A program made the position numbers and the translations under genes. From Aaosphaeria pasadenensis (taxonomy: Eukaryota; Ascomycota; Dothideomycetes; Pleosporales), in the NCBI GenBank assembly GCA_022813625.1, contig JAKLMB010000009.1, forward strand, positions 558,001 through 622,000: DNA of 64,000 bases, in the 5' to 3' direction. Of this stretch, positions 1 through 11,191 are shown piece after piece. Numbering within the stretch: the stretch's first letter is position 1; each line of letters opens with the position of its first letter. The notes beneath the pieces were generated by a model. That model made no database searches, had not been told where the DNA came from, and saw only the letters and a list, made by a program, of their open reading frames with translations.

Positions 1-1566
1 ACGGCGTGCACTATGAAGCCCCGAGATCCGCACACGCCCTGGCCACGTCTTCTGAAGGCCCACCCACACTGATATACAGCTCAAGTTTACGACCAATGGA
101 TGCCAGCCAAGGTCCGATTGTTCTACATTAGACACACGCAATCTTGGGTACAACTTTGATGAACGACGCACCACATGTACGGAGTACGCTTACAACAAAT
201 ACATGTATATGCATGTGTTCATTGACAAAAAAAGCAACGACAATGTACTTCTTGGCTACCGGTCACGATGGTCTGACTTAGCCTATGAGGAACATTAGGC
301 ATTGTAGCTATGCAGTATCGAGGACGACCTAGCGTTTTAAACCAATATATGGGACCATCCGGTGTAACGGACGCATGGCTCAGCCCTGAACCTGCAGTCG
401 AACTCAGATCGCATCCGCTCGCGCCACTCGTGGGGGCCCTGGAAAAAACACCAACTCGATGGTGGGCTAGCATCGATGGACCGATACTGATGCTACTTAG
501 TACCGATGCCGATGTTTCTAGCTTGTCTTTTAAGCATCATATCGGCTTTGGTGGCTTTTCAGGGCCTCGCACCTAGCACGCTATCACCCGAGAGGATATC
601 TATCGTCGACAAGACAGTCAGAAAACCTGTGTTGCCATACGGACCACAAGTAGTTCGATCTTGGCCTCCTGGTACTCCTTCGGTTTCGGCTACTCCGTGC
701 AAGCAAACAATCAACAACTCCCCAACAGGCGATATCTGTTGCATGGAACTAAAGTATTAGCCATGCGCAATACGCGCCTGTTCGTCCTCTGAAGCCATCA
801 TCATGGTTCGCAATTCTGTAGCCGATTGGACGCGGTGTCAAATTCCGGTACCGGGACCAGGTCATTGGAATAATGGCATATGCTTTATGGCTTCCACTGC
901 ATGTTCTGTACCCTGGTCAGATCTTGGTCCGAGGTGAGTCCTTTGGCCGGAGCCTTTGTATCTGTCGATGCAGCGCAACATGCATGCATCGCCGCCCGAG
1001 GCCTCCTTTTGCTGCTCCGGATGTCAGAGGACTTTATGGGGGTGGGAAAACAAAAGAGTTGTTCCGTGCCCAGGTGACAAGTTGAGCAATGTCAGGCCAA
1101 TACGAGATTTGTAACTGCAATTGTCTTTTCTAGCTGCATTTCTACCTGGTCGACGGGCCGGCGCTCCAATGGGATCGTCGCACTGCGGGAGAGCAGGCAA
1201 AATTGCTTTTTTCCTGGTATTGATGAGCGGTGCTAGCCAGATTGCTTCTGATCCTGACATCCATCCGCTTCCGCGAACAACAATGGTAGAAGAAAAGGGG
1301 AGTTGTCAGTGACGGGGAAGGGGAATCGGCCCACTTGGATCGCGGGTGGAACCCGGATAGCAAAAGCTTGGTATCGGGGAAGCGGGAACGATCAAGCTAT
1401 GACTTCGTTGCTGGCGATATACGTTGTAGGGCGTCATTCGAGGCGGGCCACGCAAACATTATGGTCGTCCGTGCACCGTTACACGACACTCTCGAATTCA
1501 TCACAGCGGTGAATGACAATATGATAGCTCCTCAGGGCTTCATTCACCACTTCAACACAGCCTCCC
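1..1566. other. Non-coding left edge
   Basis: Several short open frames occur on both strands, but none has a recognisable domain, a signal peptide, or splice signals that join it into a longer product. I see no RNA gene or clear repeat here. The last 150 bases are the likely promoter and leader of the acyltransferase that follows. Confidence 0.5.
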
Positions 1567-1722
1567 ATGTTTGACAAGAGAGCGATTGCTACATTCCAGA
1601 GTACAAATATGGCTGCATACACCCTGGTCCCCTTTCTTGCTTTCCTTAACAAAGTACTGTGGTATTTGGAAGAACACGTTTTCTCTACCTTCAATTTTCA
1701 CAGTACTACGAGAAAAGCTGGA

Positions 1723-3306
1723 ATGCCAAAATCACTTCATCTGTCGGTTGCCGACCAGAGCGTTGCTCGAGTCTACATCCAGACGCTCTTACTGTTCCCG
1801 TTCCCGGACGACTCTCAGCGGGAGGCTGCAGTCCAGTCCCTCGAAAGGGGTCTGCAGCAAACATTGAAAGACTTGCCTTTCTTTGCCGGGACCGTTGGAC
1901 CTGCGCATCCTCAAACTGGCCGAATTACATTGACCTATCCGGACGAGATACCTCATGCTATCACGGCAGACATCTTTGCATATGATATCCTTCCTCATGA
2001 CGACGAATTTCCACACCACTATGAGCAACTCAAGAAAGATGGCATGCCACAGAATGTGCTGACAGGCAAACGATTTTGTCCTAAGACCTTGAGGCGTCGG
2101 GCCGGTGTTCCTGAATATGCCGAAGGAATCATGCAGTGCAATCACGGCGTGCCAGCCCTTGCTGTGCAAGCATTCTTCATCCCAGGTGGCCTCGTCTTAA
2201 GCACATATTTCCATCACAGTGTCGTCGATGGATCGGGAAAGACTGAGTTCTGGAGGCAGTTTGCTGCGAATGTGTATCACCAAACACATCCCCCACCGTC
2301 ATGCGAAACCTTCATGCATGATCCCGCATCGAACAAGACATGTACAGCTGTTGAGTCTATTCCCGACCAATCAGCACTTCGTGCAAGTGTAGATGCGAGG
2401 ATTCGGTCTGTTGATAAAGCTCCATCGGCTGATGCGTACGGTGTTCCCAATTACAAGCGCACACTCCCTGTGGGTACACCTTGTGAATCCAAGATAGTCT
2501 CCTTTCCAGCTGAGCGAATCCGTCAGTTTCGCGATATGCTTAGGGACGAGGACAAAGTGTTTACAGAAAAACCTATGACTCGATGCAACGTCCTGGCTGC
2601 ACTGATTTGGGTTCATGTCACACGCGCACGACAAGCGCGGTTACAGCAACATGGTTATCGAACAACAAAGCTGGGGGTCGCGGTCGATCTGCGCAAAAGG
2701 ATCAACGAGCCATTAGAATCGACGTATATTGGAAACATGGCGTTGATGACGACAGCCACCTCGCCCATCTCATACTTTTCTGCAGAGCAACGGTAAGTTT
2801 CATCGCTCGTCATTGTCTGACATCCGACAACTTTCGGTGGTTTGTTGGATGAGATGATTGACTGTTTTACTGACAAGGCATGCAGTGTCACCGACGCTAC
2901 GATCATTCCAGCCATCCAGCATATTAATACCTCCATCTCACGAGTCGATGACACGTGGGTACAACGCCATCTCAGTTACTTTCAGTCGCTCTGCCCAATC
3001 ACCAATACTGAAATCAATCTTAAGTTCAACACAGGGCCTGATCTCTACATCACTTCGTGGCTACATTTCGGGGCTGACCTCGCCTGGGGCATTCCTGGTA
3101 CCAGTTCGCCTACTCCAGATTTCATCAGACGTACTCACAGCCCTTCGGATGGTGGAATAATAATCATGCCGAGAAAGAGTGGCGTTGTGAACGGTAAGGA
3201 GGCGCCCTATGAAGTCCTCATTCGGTTAGCTACCGAGGACATGGAGAGGTTGATCAGTGAGGAGGATGGCCTCGTCAAGAAATGGGCCGGGAAAATTGTG
3301 GGATGA
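1723..3306 (+). CDS. BAHD / trichothecene 3-O-acetyltransferase-like acyltransferase
   Basis: Two exons, 1723-2792 and 2886-3306, join to a 496-residue protein. The 93-nt intron starts GTAAGT and ends GCAG, with an ACTGAC branch-like site. The catalytic motif HHSVVDG (HxxxDG type) lies about one third in, and a GADLAWG stretch near the C-terminus matches the structural DFGWG motif of this superfamily. Such enzymes move an acyl group from acyl-CoA to an alcohol or amine of a small molecule. The frame is open upstream to an ATG at 1567, but family similarity begins at the ATG at 1723 (MPKSLHLSVADQSVARVY), so I chose that start. The acceptor substrate cannot be predicted. It is followed on the same strand by an acyl-CoA oxidase. 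Confidence 0.85.
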
Positions 3307-4061
3307 ATGATTGTCTGCATTCTCAACATGCTTCATCGTTGATTAATTTCTTTCTAATTCGTCATCAAGGCGCTGGCTCGTCGGATTTCACTTCTTGAAG
3401 GGTATTGTGCTGCATCAGAGTGCATGCAGGGAGAGGAAGTAACACAGGCGCATGCATGCATATGGATCTTTCAGGACTGAGTTCTTGATTTGGAAAACGG
3501 GCGCCTGAGGTAGATGGACTTTGCACACCTTGTTTGTCCTGTGTTGGAGTTGGGTACAGAACTAGGTTGCATCTGGGATTGGGTGGGCAACTTGTCATTT
3601 GCTTGGTTCATGTTACAGCAAACATTCGCAAGTCAGCCTACGAGTAAGGTAGAGCTACGATCAATTTGAACTTTTTCTTTGCTTCGAAATGTAGACTCTC
3701 ATCTACGCTGTCAGCCCTCCCTGCATTGCACGCGTCACGAGTCGTGAGTTACCGAATGACCCCTTCGAGATTAGCGGATCTTGTGCCTGAGAGGGGTATC
3801 GGTGGAGACCAACACGCGCAAGACCTCACCAGCCTTGTAGGAAGAAGTTCGGTATCATGTACCGAGGCTAGCAACTCCAAAGTCCTTGATGATTACAATT
3901 GAAGCTTCAAAAACATGGAGCTCGACCAGCTGAGCGGACTTGTACACTCTACCTATACGTAGCGTGTATGGACGCTCCGGGAAGCCTCGATCGTACGCCC
4001 CATCGCCCTTGTATTATTCCACGTCCAGCCTGTATTTGTTCTGTTAAATAGAAACATAACC
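3307..4061. other. Intergenic spacer
   Basis: This holds the 3' flank of the acyltransferase and the promoter of the acyl-CoA oxidase. Short open frames on both strands look random. No repeat or RNA gene was recognised. Confidence 0.5.
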
Positions 4062-6449
4062 ATGCCCGACTTCACAGATCATCTCAAACCTCGCCATGAC
4101 GGCACAGCGACATTACAGGCAGAGCGCGATACCTCTACCATCAACGTCCGCGACCTCGCCAACCACCTCCTCTCCCGCGACGGATTCCTCCAGACACAAG
4201 ACAGGGTCCTCAAGGTCCTTAGCAGTGAGAAGTTGTTCAAAAAGGACCAGCAATTGAACCTATCCCGGCCCGAGAGGTACCATCTGGGGCTCGCTCGGGC
4301 TAAAGCAATCAGGAGGATTGGGCGGAAGGAGGGATGGGGCGACAAAGAGTACGCCATGGCCGAGTATCTAAACGACGAGATGAGCCCTTATTTCCTGCAC
4401 ATGTCCATGTTTGGTGAGTTATTTTAAACCTTCGCTAGCAAGCAGGAGGCCATTCTCGCTAACGACTTGCGTCGTCCGAAGTTACGACTGTACGCGAGCA
4501 GGGTTCCGAAGAACAGCAGGCATACTGGATGCCACAGATCCTGAACTACGACATCATTGGCTGCTACGCCCAGACGGAGCTGGGGCATGGGAGCAATGTG
4601 CGTGGCTTGGAGACGACGGCCAAGTGGGATCCGGTGAAAAAGGAATTTGAGATTCACAGTCCATATCTCACAGCGAGCAAGTGGTGGAACGGGTCTATGG
4701 GAAGGACGGCAACGCATGCGGTATGTACGATTGTTTGTTCTTGGCCAAACTTTTTCCATCATGCATGTATGAAGCGACCGATTGGACTGGGGGTATATCC
4801 CAGCTGAGAATTGCTTTTTCTTCCCTTTATTTGCTCATTTTCGTACGGAGCACATACATCACAGCTAGACTCTGACGGTGTATCCAGATTGTCGTGGCAC
4901 AGCTGCTACTGCCCAAGAAAGGCAGCAAGACCGACGACGACGAGTATCAAAGCCACGGACCCCAGCCCTTCATCGTGCAGATCCGAGATACGAAGACACA
5001 TCAGCCCTTGGATGGCATTGTCGTGGGAGACATCGGGCCGAAGTACGGATATGCGTCCATGGATAACGGATACATGTTGTTTGACCACCACCGGGTCGCC
5101 AAGTCGGCAATGCTGTCACGATACGCAGAAGTCTCCGATGAGGCTGGGACTCTGAATCGACGCGGTCACCCCGCCGTCGTGTATGGTTCGTTGACCTTTG
5201 TTCGCGGCCAGATCATCATGCATGCTCGCCTCATCCTAGCGAGAGCCGTTACGATTGCTGTCCGGTACTGCTCCATTCGCAGGCAGTTCAAGGATCGGGA
5301 CTCGACTTCGCCTGCAGATGAGGAGTTGAAGGTCTTGGATTATCCCACAGTGCAGATTCGCATACTGCCCCTATTGGCGACGACATTTGCGCTGCATTAT
5401 ACGGGCGAGATGATGTATAATTTGTACCACAAGACGCGACAGACAATCGAAAAGGGCGATTTTGGCATGCTGGCCGAGCTCCACAGCGCGAGCAGCGGGT
5501 TGAAGAGTCTATGCACGATGCTGGCAGCCGATGGCATCGAGACCTGCAGGAGAGCGATGGGCGGACATGGCTTTGGCGGAGGGAGTGGATTGGTGGGAAC
5601 AAACGCTGAGTACGAACATTCCTTGCCGCGATGCTGCTGCTGCCTGGCAGATTTTCTTTCTATTTCTGACCGCCATGCAGTTATCTTTCCAAGCCCACGG
5701 TCGAGGGCGATAACTGGATGATTACACAGCAGGTTGCATCCTATCTGATCAAGAAAATGACACACGCCGTCACTAATCCTGACGCCCCACCAAAGGACCC
5801 GACAGACGAGCTCTTCCAGTTCTACCTGAAGAATCGCGCGCATAGGATACCCCAGACCGTCGCACACGACGGCGAGTATGACGACCAGGCCATAGTCGAT
5901 GTGTTCCAGTGGCGCGCAGCGGATCTGAGCTACCGAGCCTACCATGCGCGGGTCGTGGAGAAGAAGCCATGGACGAAACTCATGATCCAACTCCACAACC
6001 TGAGTCGCGCTTACTCCGAGCAGATTTTGGTCACCACCTTCTTCAACTCGTTCCATGAGACGGCGACGTCACTTTCCGGTCCAACGCCTGGGGTCTTGAA
6101 GACGTGTTTCCGCCTTTACGCATTGTTCACATTGGATGCATTTGCTTCGTCGTTTACGCTTACCAATGCTGTCGCGCCCGATTCGATTTATTCGTTATCG
6201 GATGCTATTCTCGACCTGATGACGGAGCTGCGGCCGCATGCCGTGAAGCTCGTTGACGCATGGTCGATTCCGGATTGGCTGCTGGACAGCGCGTTGGGAA
6301 GGTCGGACGGAAAGGTGTATGAGGAATTGTATGACATGGCGCATCGGAGAAATCCTTTGAACCGCGTTACTTTCAACCCGGACTGGAGGAGTGATGAGAT
6401 TGTTCTTGGGAGCGGAGACGGCGGAAGACATATCCTCGCTAAGCTGTAA
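4062..6449 (+). CDS. Peroxisomal acyl-CoA oxidase
   Basis: Four exons (4062-4413, 4482-4720, 4888-5609, 5681-6449) give 693 residues, the usual length for acyl-CoA oxidases. The enzyme would catalyse the first, FAD-dependent, H2O2-forming step of peroxisomal beta-oxidation. Visible motifs are TELGHGSNVRGLETTA (flavin/substrate domain), DGIVVGDIGPKYG, CRRAMGGHGFGGGSGL near residue 430, and TVEGDNWMITQQ spanning the last junction. The protein ends ILAKL. AKL is a peroxisomal PTS1 tripeptide, so import into peroxisomes is expected. All four exons join in phase with GT-AG introns of 68, 167 and 71 nt. Chain-length preference cannot be read. A crotonase-fold gene at 14.8-15.6 kb could act one step later in the same pathway. 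Confidence 0.93.
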
Positions 6450-7255
6450 CTTTATTACTACGCATACATATACGAGTGCTATAGATCAGCTCTTGACATG
6501 TAGGCGCACCTTTAACAAGGCTAGGTAGTGCGAAGGAACAATAAACATTGTATAGTTTGAGAGCGAATGATTCCATGATCTACAGTCTAATGTGATGGAA
6601 GGTAAGATACCTCGTAGGGCGGAATCCTTTCCACGCCGGGCCGGACCCAAAACGGGAATGAATCAGGAACGAAATGTCAATTCACCGTGGGGATTGGATG
6701 GAAATGGCGGTGTTTTAAGCATGAATCGGCATTATTCCCAATAACAGATAAACTCGCAAATCTACAGATGTCGGACCCACAAACCCACAGGTTCGGCGGA
6801 ATTGTGACATCATGATGGAGCTTCAGTCGAGCGCACCATTCCATTTTTTCGTCGCTGTAGTCTATTCTGCAATAGTACTACGCGAACTAGATGTCAGTCT
6901 TAACTAATTATTGCAAAGCGAAGCCGAAGATAAGCATTTTCTTCTACCGAATTCCGGTGGACGGGACGGGGGCAATACCTCATTTCTGCCACCATTGACG
7001 TTTGGAACTTTGTTTGGCCGATATCTCCGCCAATTCGCTCTCTTCTGTTGTTACCCCGCCATCAGCAATCTACAGGCTTGCGATACATATAAACAGCACA
7101 GCATACTTCAACTACACCATTCCTTTATAAACTCCCAAGTCTCCACCTTTCCAGCAGCACATCTTCGTTCCTTCTTCGGCTTTTTTCTTCCTCAGTACTT
7201 GCTACTGCATTTTCCAATTTTCATTCTTCAATTCCATTCACAATCCACCTCAACC
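6450..7255. other. Intergenic spacer and long 5' leader
   Basis: The 3' flank of the oxidase gene is followed by the promoter and leader of the dienelactone hydrolase gene. The frame of that gene is open upstream to 6911, but the TATA box at 7088 argues that this stretch is promoter and leader rather than protein. Confidence 0.5.
7088..7093 (+). promoter_or_regulatory. TATA box of the dienelactone hydrolase gene
   Basis: TATAAA lies 163 bases upstream of the chosen ATG at 7256, followed by a pyrimidine-rich leader. Its position supports a start at 7256 rather than at in-frame upstream codons. Confidence 0.45.
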
Positions 7256-8183
7256 ATGGCCTCTTGTGACGCCTGCAAGTCCGGCTTCAGCTGGGACGGC
7301 AAGCCAACTGGCACCGAGACCACGATTGCTGGCAACAACACCTACGTTACCGGGACCTCCAAGTCTGCCGCAATCCTCATCGTTCACGACATCTTCGGCT
7401 GGACCTTCACGAACCTTCGAGTGCTGGCCGACCAATTCGCAAAGGAGGCGAATGCCACTGTTTACTTGCCTGATTTGTAGGTCCTATCTATCTCTCCATC
7501 CCCAACATCATCGCAGAGGATAAACCCCACCATCCCTCACCACAATTCCTCCTCGTATTTCCGCTCAACTAACATATTCCCACCCCAGCTTCGGCGGCGA
7601 AGTGATCCCCGAGTCGACCCTCACCGACCCCGCCAAACGCGCCGAAGTCGACGTCCCCGCCTTCCTGGGCAAAAACTCCAAGGCCGTCCGGTGGTCTGAA
7701 ATCGAATCGGTCGCCAAAGCCCTGAAAGCCGAGTACCCCAAGCTCGGCGCGATCGGCTACTGCTACGGCGGCTGGGCCATCACGCGCCTCGCCGCGCAGA
7801 AGGACCTCGTCGACGCCGTGTCCGCCGCGCACCCTAGCCTCCTCGAGAAGGAAGAAATTGATGCCGTCAAGGTGCCGCTTCAGTTCCTCGCGCCCGAGAC
7901 GGATCAATTGTTCACGCCGGAGCTGAAGGAGTATGCGAATAAGGTTATTCCGACGCTGGGTGTGCCGTACGAATATGTGTATTTCCCCGGCTTGGTGCAC
8001 GGTATGTTTTCCTGGCGACAATCCTTTTTCGTGATCTGGTAATTGGTTGAGAGGTTTGATTGACTAATTCATTGTGTATTAGGCTTCGCGACAAGGGGCG
8101 ACCGCAATAACAAGCTACAGAAGGACGGCCTCGAGAGGGCGAAGAGGAGCGCCGTCAATTTCTTCAATGAGTTCTTGCATTGA
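7256..8183 (+). CDS. Dienelactone hydrolase family protein
   Basis: Three exons (7256-7476, 7589-8001, 8083-8183) encode 244 residues, typical for the family. The Cys-Asp-His triad of dienelactone hydrolases is visible: Cys132 in GYCYGG, Asp179 in PETDQLF and His211 in GLVHGF. VHDIFGW and PDFFGGE are family signatures. The first intron uses donor GTAGGT, which removes a stop codon in the unspliced frame and restores PDFFGGE. The ATG at 7256 sits in the context CAACCATGG. Fungal relatives hydrolyse small lactones or esters in the cytosol; the real substrate is unknown. Just downstream, on the opposite strand, lies a Baeyer-Villiger-type monooxygenase gene, whose class makes esters or lactones, so a functional link is plausible. 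Confidence 0.92.
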
Positions 8184-8571
8184 GAGCGTTGGCGTGGACT
8201 GATAGCGTAGCGTAAGCATGACTTTTCCAACGAAAGAAATAAAGAAAGGATGTTGAAATGAAATCAAATGATGACTATCGTTCAATTCTAGCCCATTGGG
8301 TCCAATGTGATACTTCCTTTCAGTTCTGGGCCGGGGGGAAGTGGCAAGGGGATTGAGAGGTGCTTCAAGACCGTGAATTGCAATTGCAATGGGTGATTGG
8401 TACGAGTGACATTGTAGTTACGATACAATTAACAGCATTTTTGCGAGTAGATTACTGCGGAGTCCCCTGGTCCACGAGGCAGCCCTGAATCTTTGATCAG
8501 CCCGGGCGGCGTAGCAACGACTGTACGTTACTCTCCTACCCTTTAAAGAATACAAATTCCAAATAACCGTC

Positions 8572-10068
8572 CTACGACTTTACGCTCTTAAACTCCAGTC
8601 CATCACTAATGCTCCCCCGATTCGCAATCCACGTATCCATGAAGTAATTATTCCTCGGCAACCACGGTCCATAGTTCAAGGATTTGGGCATCGCCGACCC
8701 ACCCTCCTTCACGTACGTGCTCTTCAGCGGCAGCAGCGGTAGCTCTGCCGCCGCGCGGTTGGGGTCGGCTCGTGGCGTGGCGCTGGTGTATTTGTTCGCG
8801 TCCATGTGCTGGATGAGGCGGGTTATTAGGCGACACGCGCTGTCGGAGCCGAGAGTCCAGGAGGCGTTTGCGTAGCCGATGATGACGGCGAGATTGGGCA
8901 TCGTGGTGAGCATCGTCGTGTGCCATGCGACTTGGTCACCGATGTTGACCGGTTTCTTGTCGACGGTGATGGCGATCTTCCCGCAGACAGAGAGACGGAG
9001 ACCTGTGGCGGTCACAATGATGTCGGCGGGGAGTTTCTCGCCCGTCTCGTTGAGCACGATGCCGTCAGACACTACCTCCTTGATCGTGGCGGTCACCATA
9101 CTGGCGCGCCCTGTCCCTAGGCATTTGAAGAAATCGGAGTCCGGGCAGAAGCACAGTCGTTGGTCCCAGGGGTTGTAAGTAGGGTAGAAGTGGGGGTCCA
9201 TTTGGAAGTCCTTGGGGAGGTCTTTCTTCGCTTCGCTGCGGATGAAGTTTGCGGCGCGCTTGGGGAACGCCTGACAGAAGAGGTAGAGGAGGTACGGGAT
9301 GACGATGAATTGGAGCCGCACGAGGCGGAGCGCAAGCCAGCGCGGCAGCATGTCCATCCAATCCTTATCCCCGGGTTTCTTCTGCGGGGAGTTCATCACG
9401 TAGGATGGGGAGCGTTGGAGCATGGTTGCGTGCCCGACACCCTCGGCCACCACGCTGGGTAGGATAGTCACAGCCGTGGCGCCGGAACCGATGATGACCA
9501 TCTTCTTGCCCTTGAAATCGAGGTCCTCAGGCCAGAATTGGGGATGCACGGTGAGGCCCTGGAAATTCTTCAGGCCTGGGATCTTCGCATCCAGCGGGTT
9601 CTCGTAGTCGTAGTAGCCCGTGCCCAGAATCGCAAACTTCGCGTAGAATATCTTCCTCTCCACTCGCTCCGCGTTCGCTACATTCCCAACATCAACCTCG
9701 AGCCTCCAATGCTGAGTCTCGGAGCTCCAATCCATCGCCACGACGCGATGGTGGTACTGGATCTTCTTGTCGATCCCGAACTTGCTCGCCGTCTCTTCCA
9801 TGTACTCGTGCACGGAGTCGCCCAGCGCGATGGGATTGGGCTTCTGCCAGGGGTTGAAGGGGTAGCCAAAGGTGTGCAGGTCGGAGTCGGACCGGATCCC
9901 TGGGTACTTGAAGAGACTCCATGTTCCGCCGAGGTCGTGTCGCGCCTCAAGGATCGTGTAGCTGTGGCCTGGGAGTCGCTCCTGGATGCGGTAGCCTGCG
10001 TTGATGCCGGAGATGCCAGCGCCGACTACGATGATGTCGTAGTTGTTGCCACCCGCTGAGCCGTTCAT
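8572..10068 (-). CDS. Type I Baeyer-Villiger-like FAD monooxygenase
   Basis: A single 498-residue open frame. The N-terminal FAD-binding Rossmann motif is GAGISG (residues 16-21) followed by GGTW (47-50). The Baeyer-Villiger fingerprint FxGxxxHxxxWP is intact at residues 169-180 (FQGLTVHPQFWP). A second, NADPH-binding Rossmann motif GSGATA starts at 194. The YPGIRSDSDL segment resembles the EthA-like subgroup. Members insert oxygen next to a ketone to make an ester or lactone, or oxidise sulfides. No signal peptide or PTS1 is visible (C-terminus SVKS). Its 3' end faces the dienelactone hydrolase gene with a spacer of about 390 bases. The substrate is not predictable. Confidence 0.92.
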   Translation of the reverse strand: MNGSAGGNNYDIIVVGAGISGINAGYRIQERLPGHSYTILEARHDLGGTWSLFKYPGIRSDSDLHTFGYPFNPWQKPNPIALGDSVHEYMEETASKFGIDKKIQYHHRVVAMDWSSETQHWRLEVDVGNVANAERVERKIFYAKFAILGTGYYDYENPLDAKIPGLKNFQGLTVHPQFWPEDLDFKGKKMVIIGSGATAVTILPSVVAEGVGHATMLQRSPSYVMNSPQKKPGDKDWMDMLPRWLALRLVRLQFIVIPYLLYLFCQAFPKRAANFIRSEAKKDLPKDFQMDPHFYPTYNPWDQRLCFCPDSDFFKCLGTGRASMVTATIKEVVSDGIVLNETGEKLPADIIVTATGLRLSVCGKIAITVDKKPVNIGDQVAWHTTMLTTMPNLAVIIGYANASWTLGSDSACRLITRLIQHMDANKYTSATPRADPNRAAAELPLLPLKSTYVKEGGSAMPKSLNYGPWLPRNNYFMDTWIANRGSISDGLEFKSVKS

Positions 10069-11191
10069 GGTTGCGAAGGGTGGACGTTGTAGTCCGGGGA
10101 AGAGTCAATTCAATTCCAGGAGCTAGGGAGAACAATTGAAGAAACCAATCTAAGCAAGCAATAGGAAAGGCGATGTTGGGGTCCGCCTGATGGTTGTAAG
10201 AGAAGAACAATGAGTCCGCCAAGTGGAGAGCCGTAGGTAACGTAGTTCAAAGGTACCACCAAACGTCCTTTCCTCCTTTTTTATCGTTCAAAAGTTATCG
10301 TACGACACGTGCGAACCAACAGTGGGAGCTGAAAAAGAGAAAGACGAAGGATCATCAAAACGCCTCACATGCTCCGTGCCGTCTTTGCATCTTATGTGAG
10401 AGAGAGTCGAAGCAACCCCTCACATTGAGGGTCGTGCGAGGCTCGTTCGCGTGTCCGATCTGTCCTGCGTTCTTTGCTTCGTGACGAATCGACTAAATGG
10501 GATGCCTCGGAATTTGACAAGATTGGGACTAGCCATGCGCCCACAATTGCGGGGATCGCGTCTCGGTGCAGTCTAGTGTCGAAGACACGCACATCAGGCG
10601 TGCTCTGTTGAAACCTCAAGGGCTTACTCGGGACTCCATCACTAATCTAATTATCATAATACCATGGTGTGAGTCTACGTTGTCTGTGGGTTCTGTTCGT
10701 GACCACTTGTGATGCCGCGGTACTTGGCTTGAGGCGAGTGAGTGCAATGTGGGCACGATGATGCACCTTGAACATATCGTAAGTATCCCCCATGCTTTCT
10801 CTCAGTAATATCCTCCATCAATCGGTCAGTGATGCTGATTCTTCAGAGTAAAAGCGGAAAATGATCTCCTTTGATGACATATTGCCTATGTTGTAAATGG
10901 TGATCCATGTCTCTTATCTTTAACATATAGCTTCTCAATGCGGTAGTGGGTACGAAGTCGGTGTCAATTGAGTCTTACATGTACAGTTATATCCCAGATA
11001 GGCAAGACTTGCGATTTAAGAGGAAATATCTAAGGTAATATGATATGGCGAAACCAGCCAACCCTGTGTGAAAACCCAAGAAATGCGTCTATCATACCAT
11101 TCTCGTTGTTAGCTTCCTCCGCCTCCATGTCTACTTCCCCACAATCAAGAGTGGCGCATTTGTGCTGTCGTCACTCAAAGTACCGAGCTAT
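10069..11191. other. Intergenic spacer
   Basis: About 1.1 kb between the monooxygenase start and the 3' end of the sugar dehydrogenase gene. No coding frame with recognisable features, RNA gene or repeat was seen. Confidence 0.5.

Noticed and set aside
1567..1722. Upstream start of the acyltransferase
   Set aside because: It would add 52 residues before the point where family similarity begins; kept only as an alternative.
5397..6056. 219-codon minus-strand open frame
   Set aside because: Antisense to the acyl-CoA oxidase, crosses its third intron and shows no family features.
6911..7255. N-terminal extension of the dienelactone hydrolase
   Set aside because: The frame is open, but the TATA box at 7088, the pyrimidine-rich leader and the ATG context at 7256 show it is promoter and leader.
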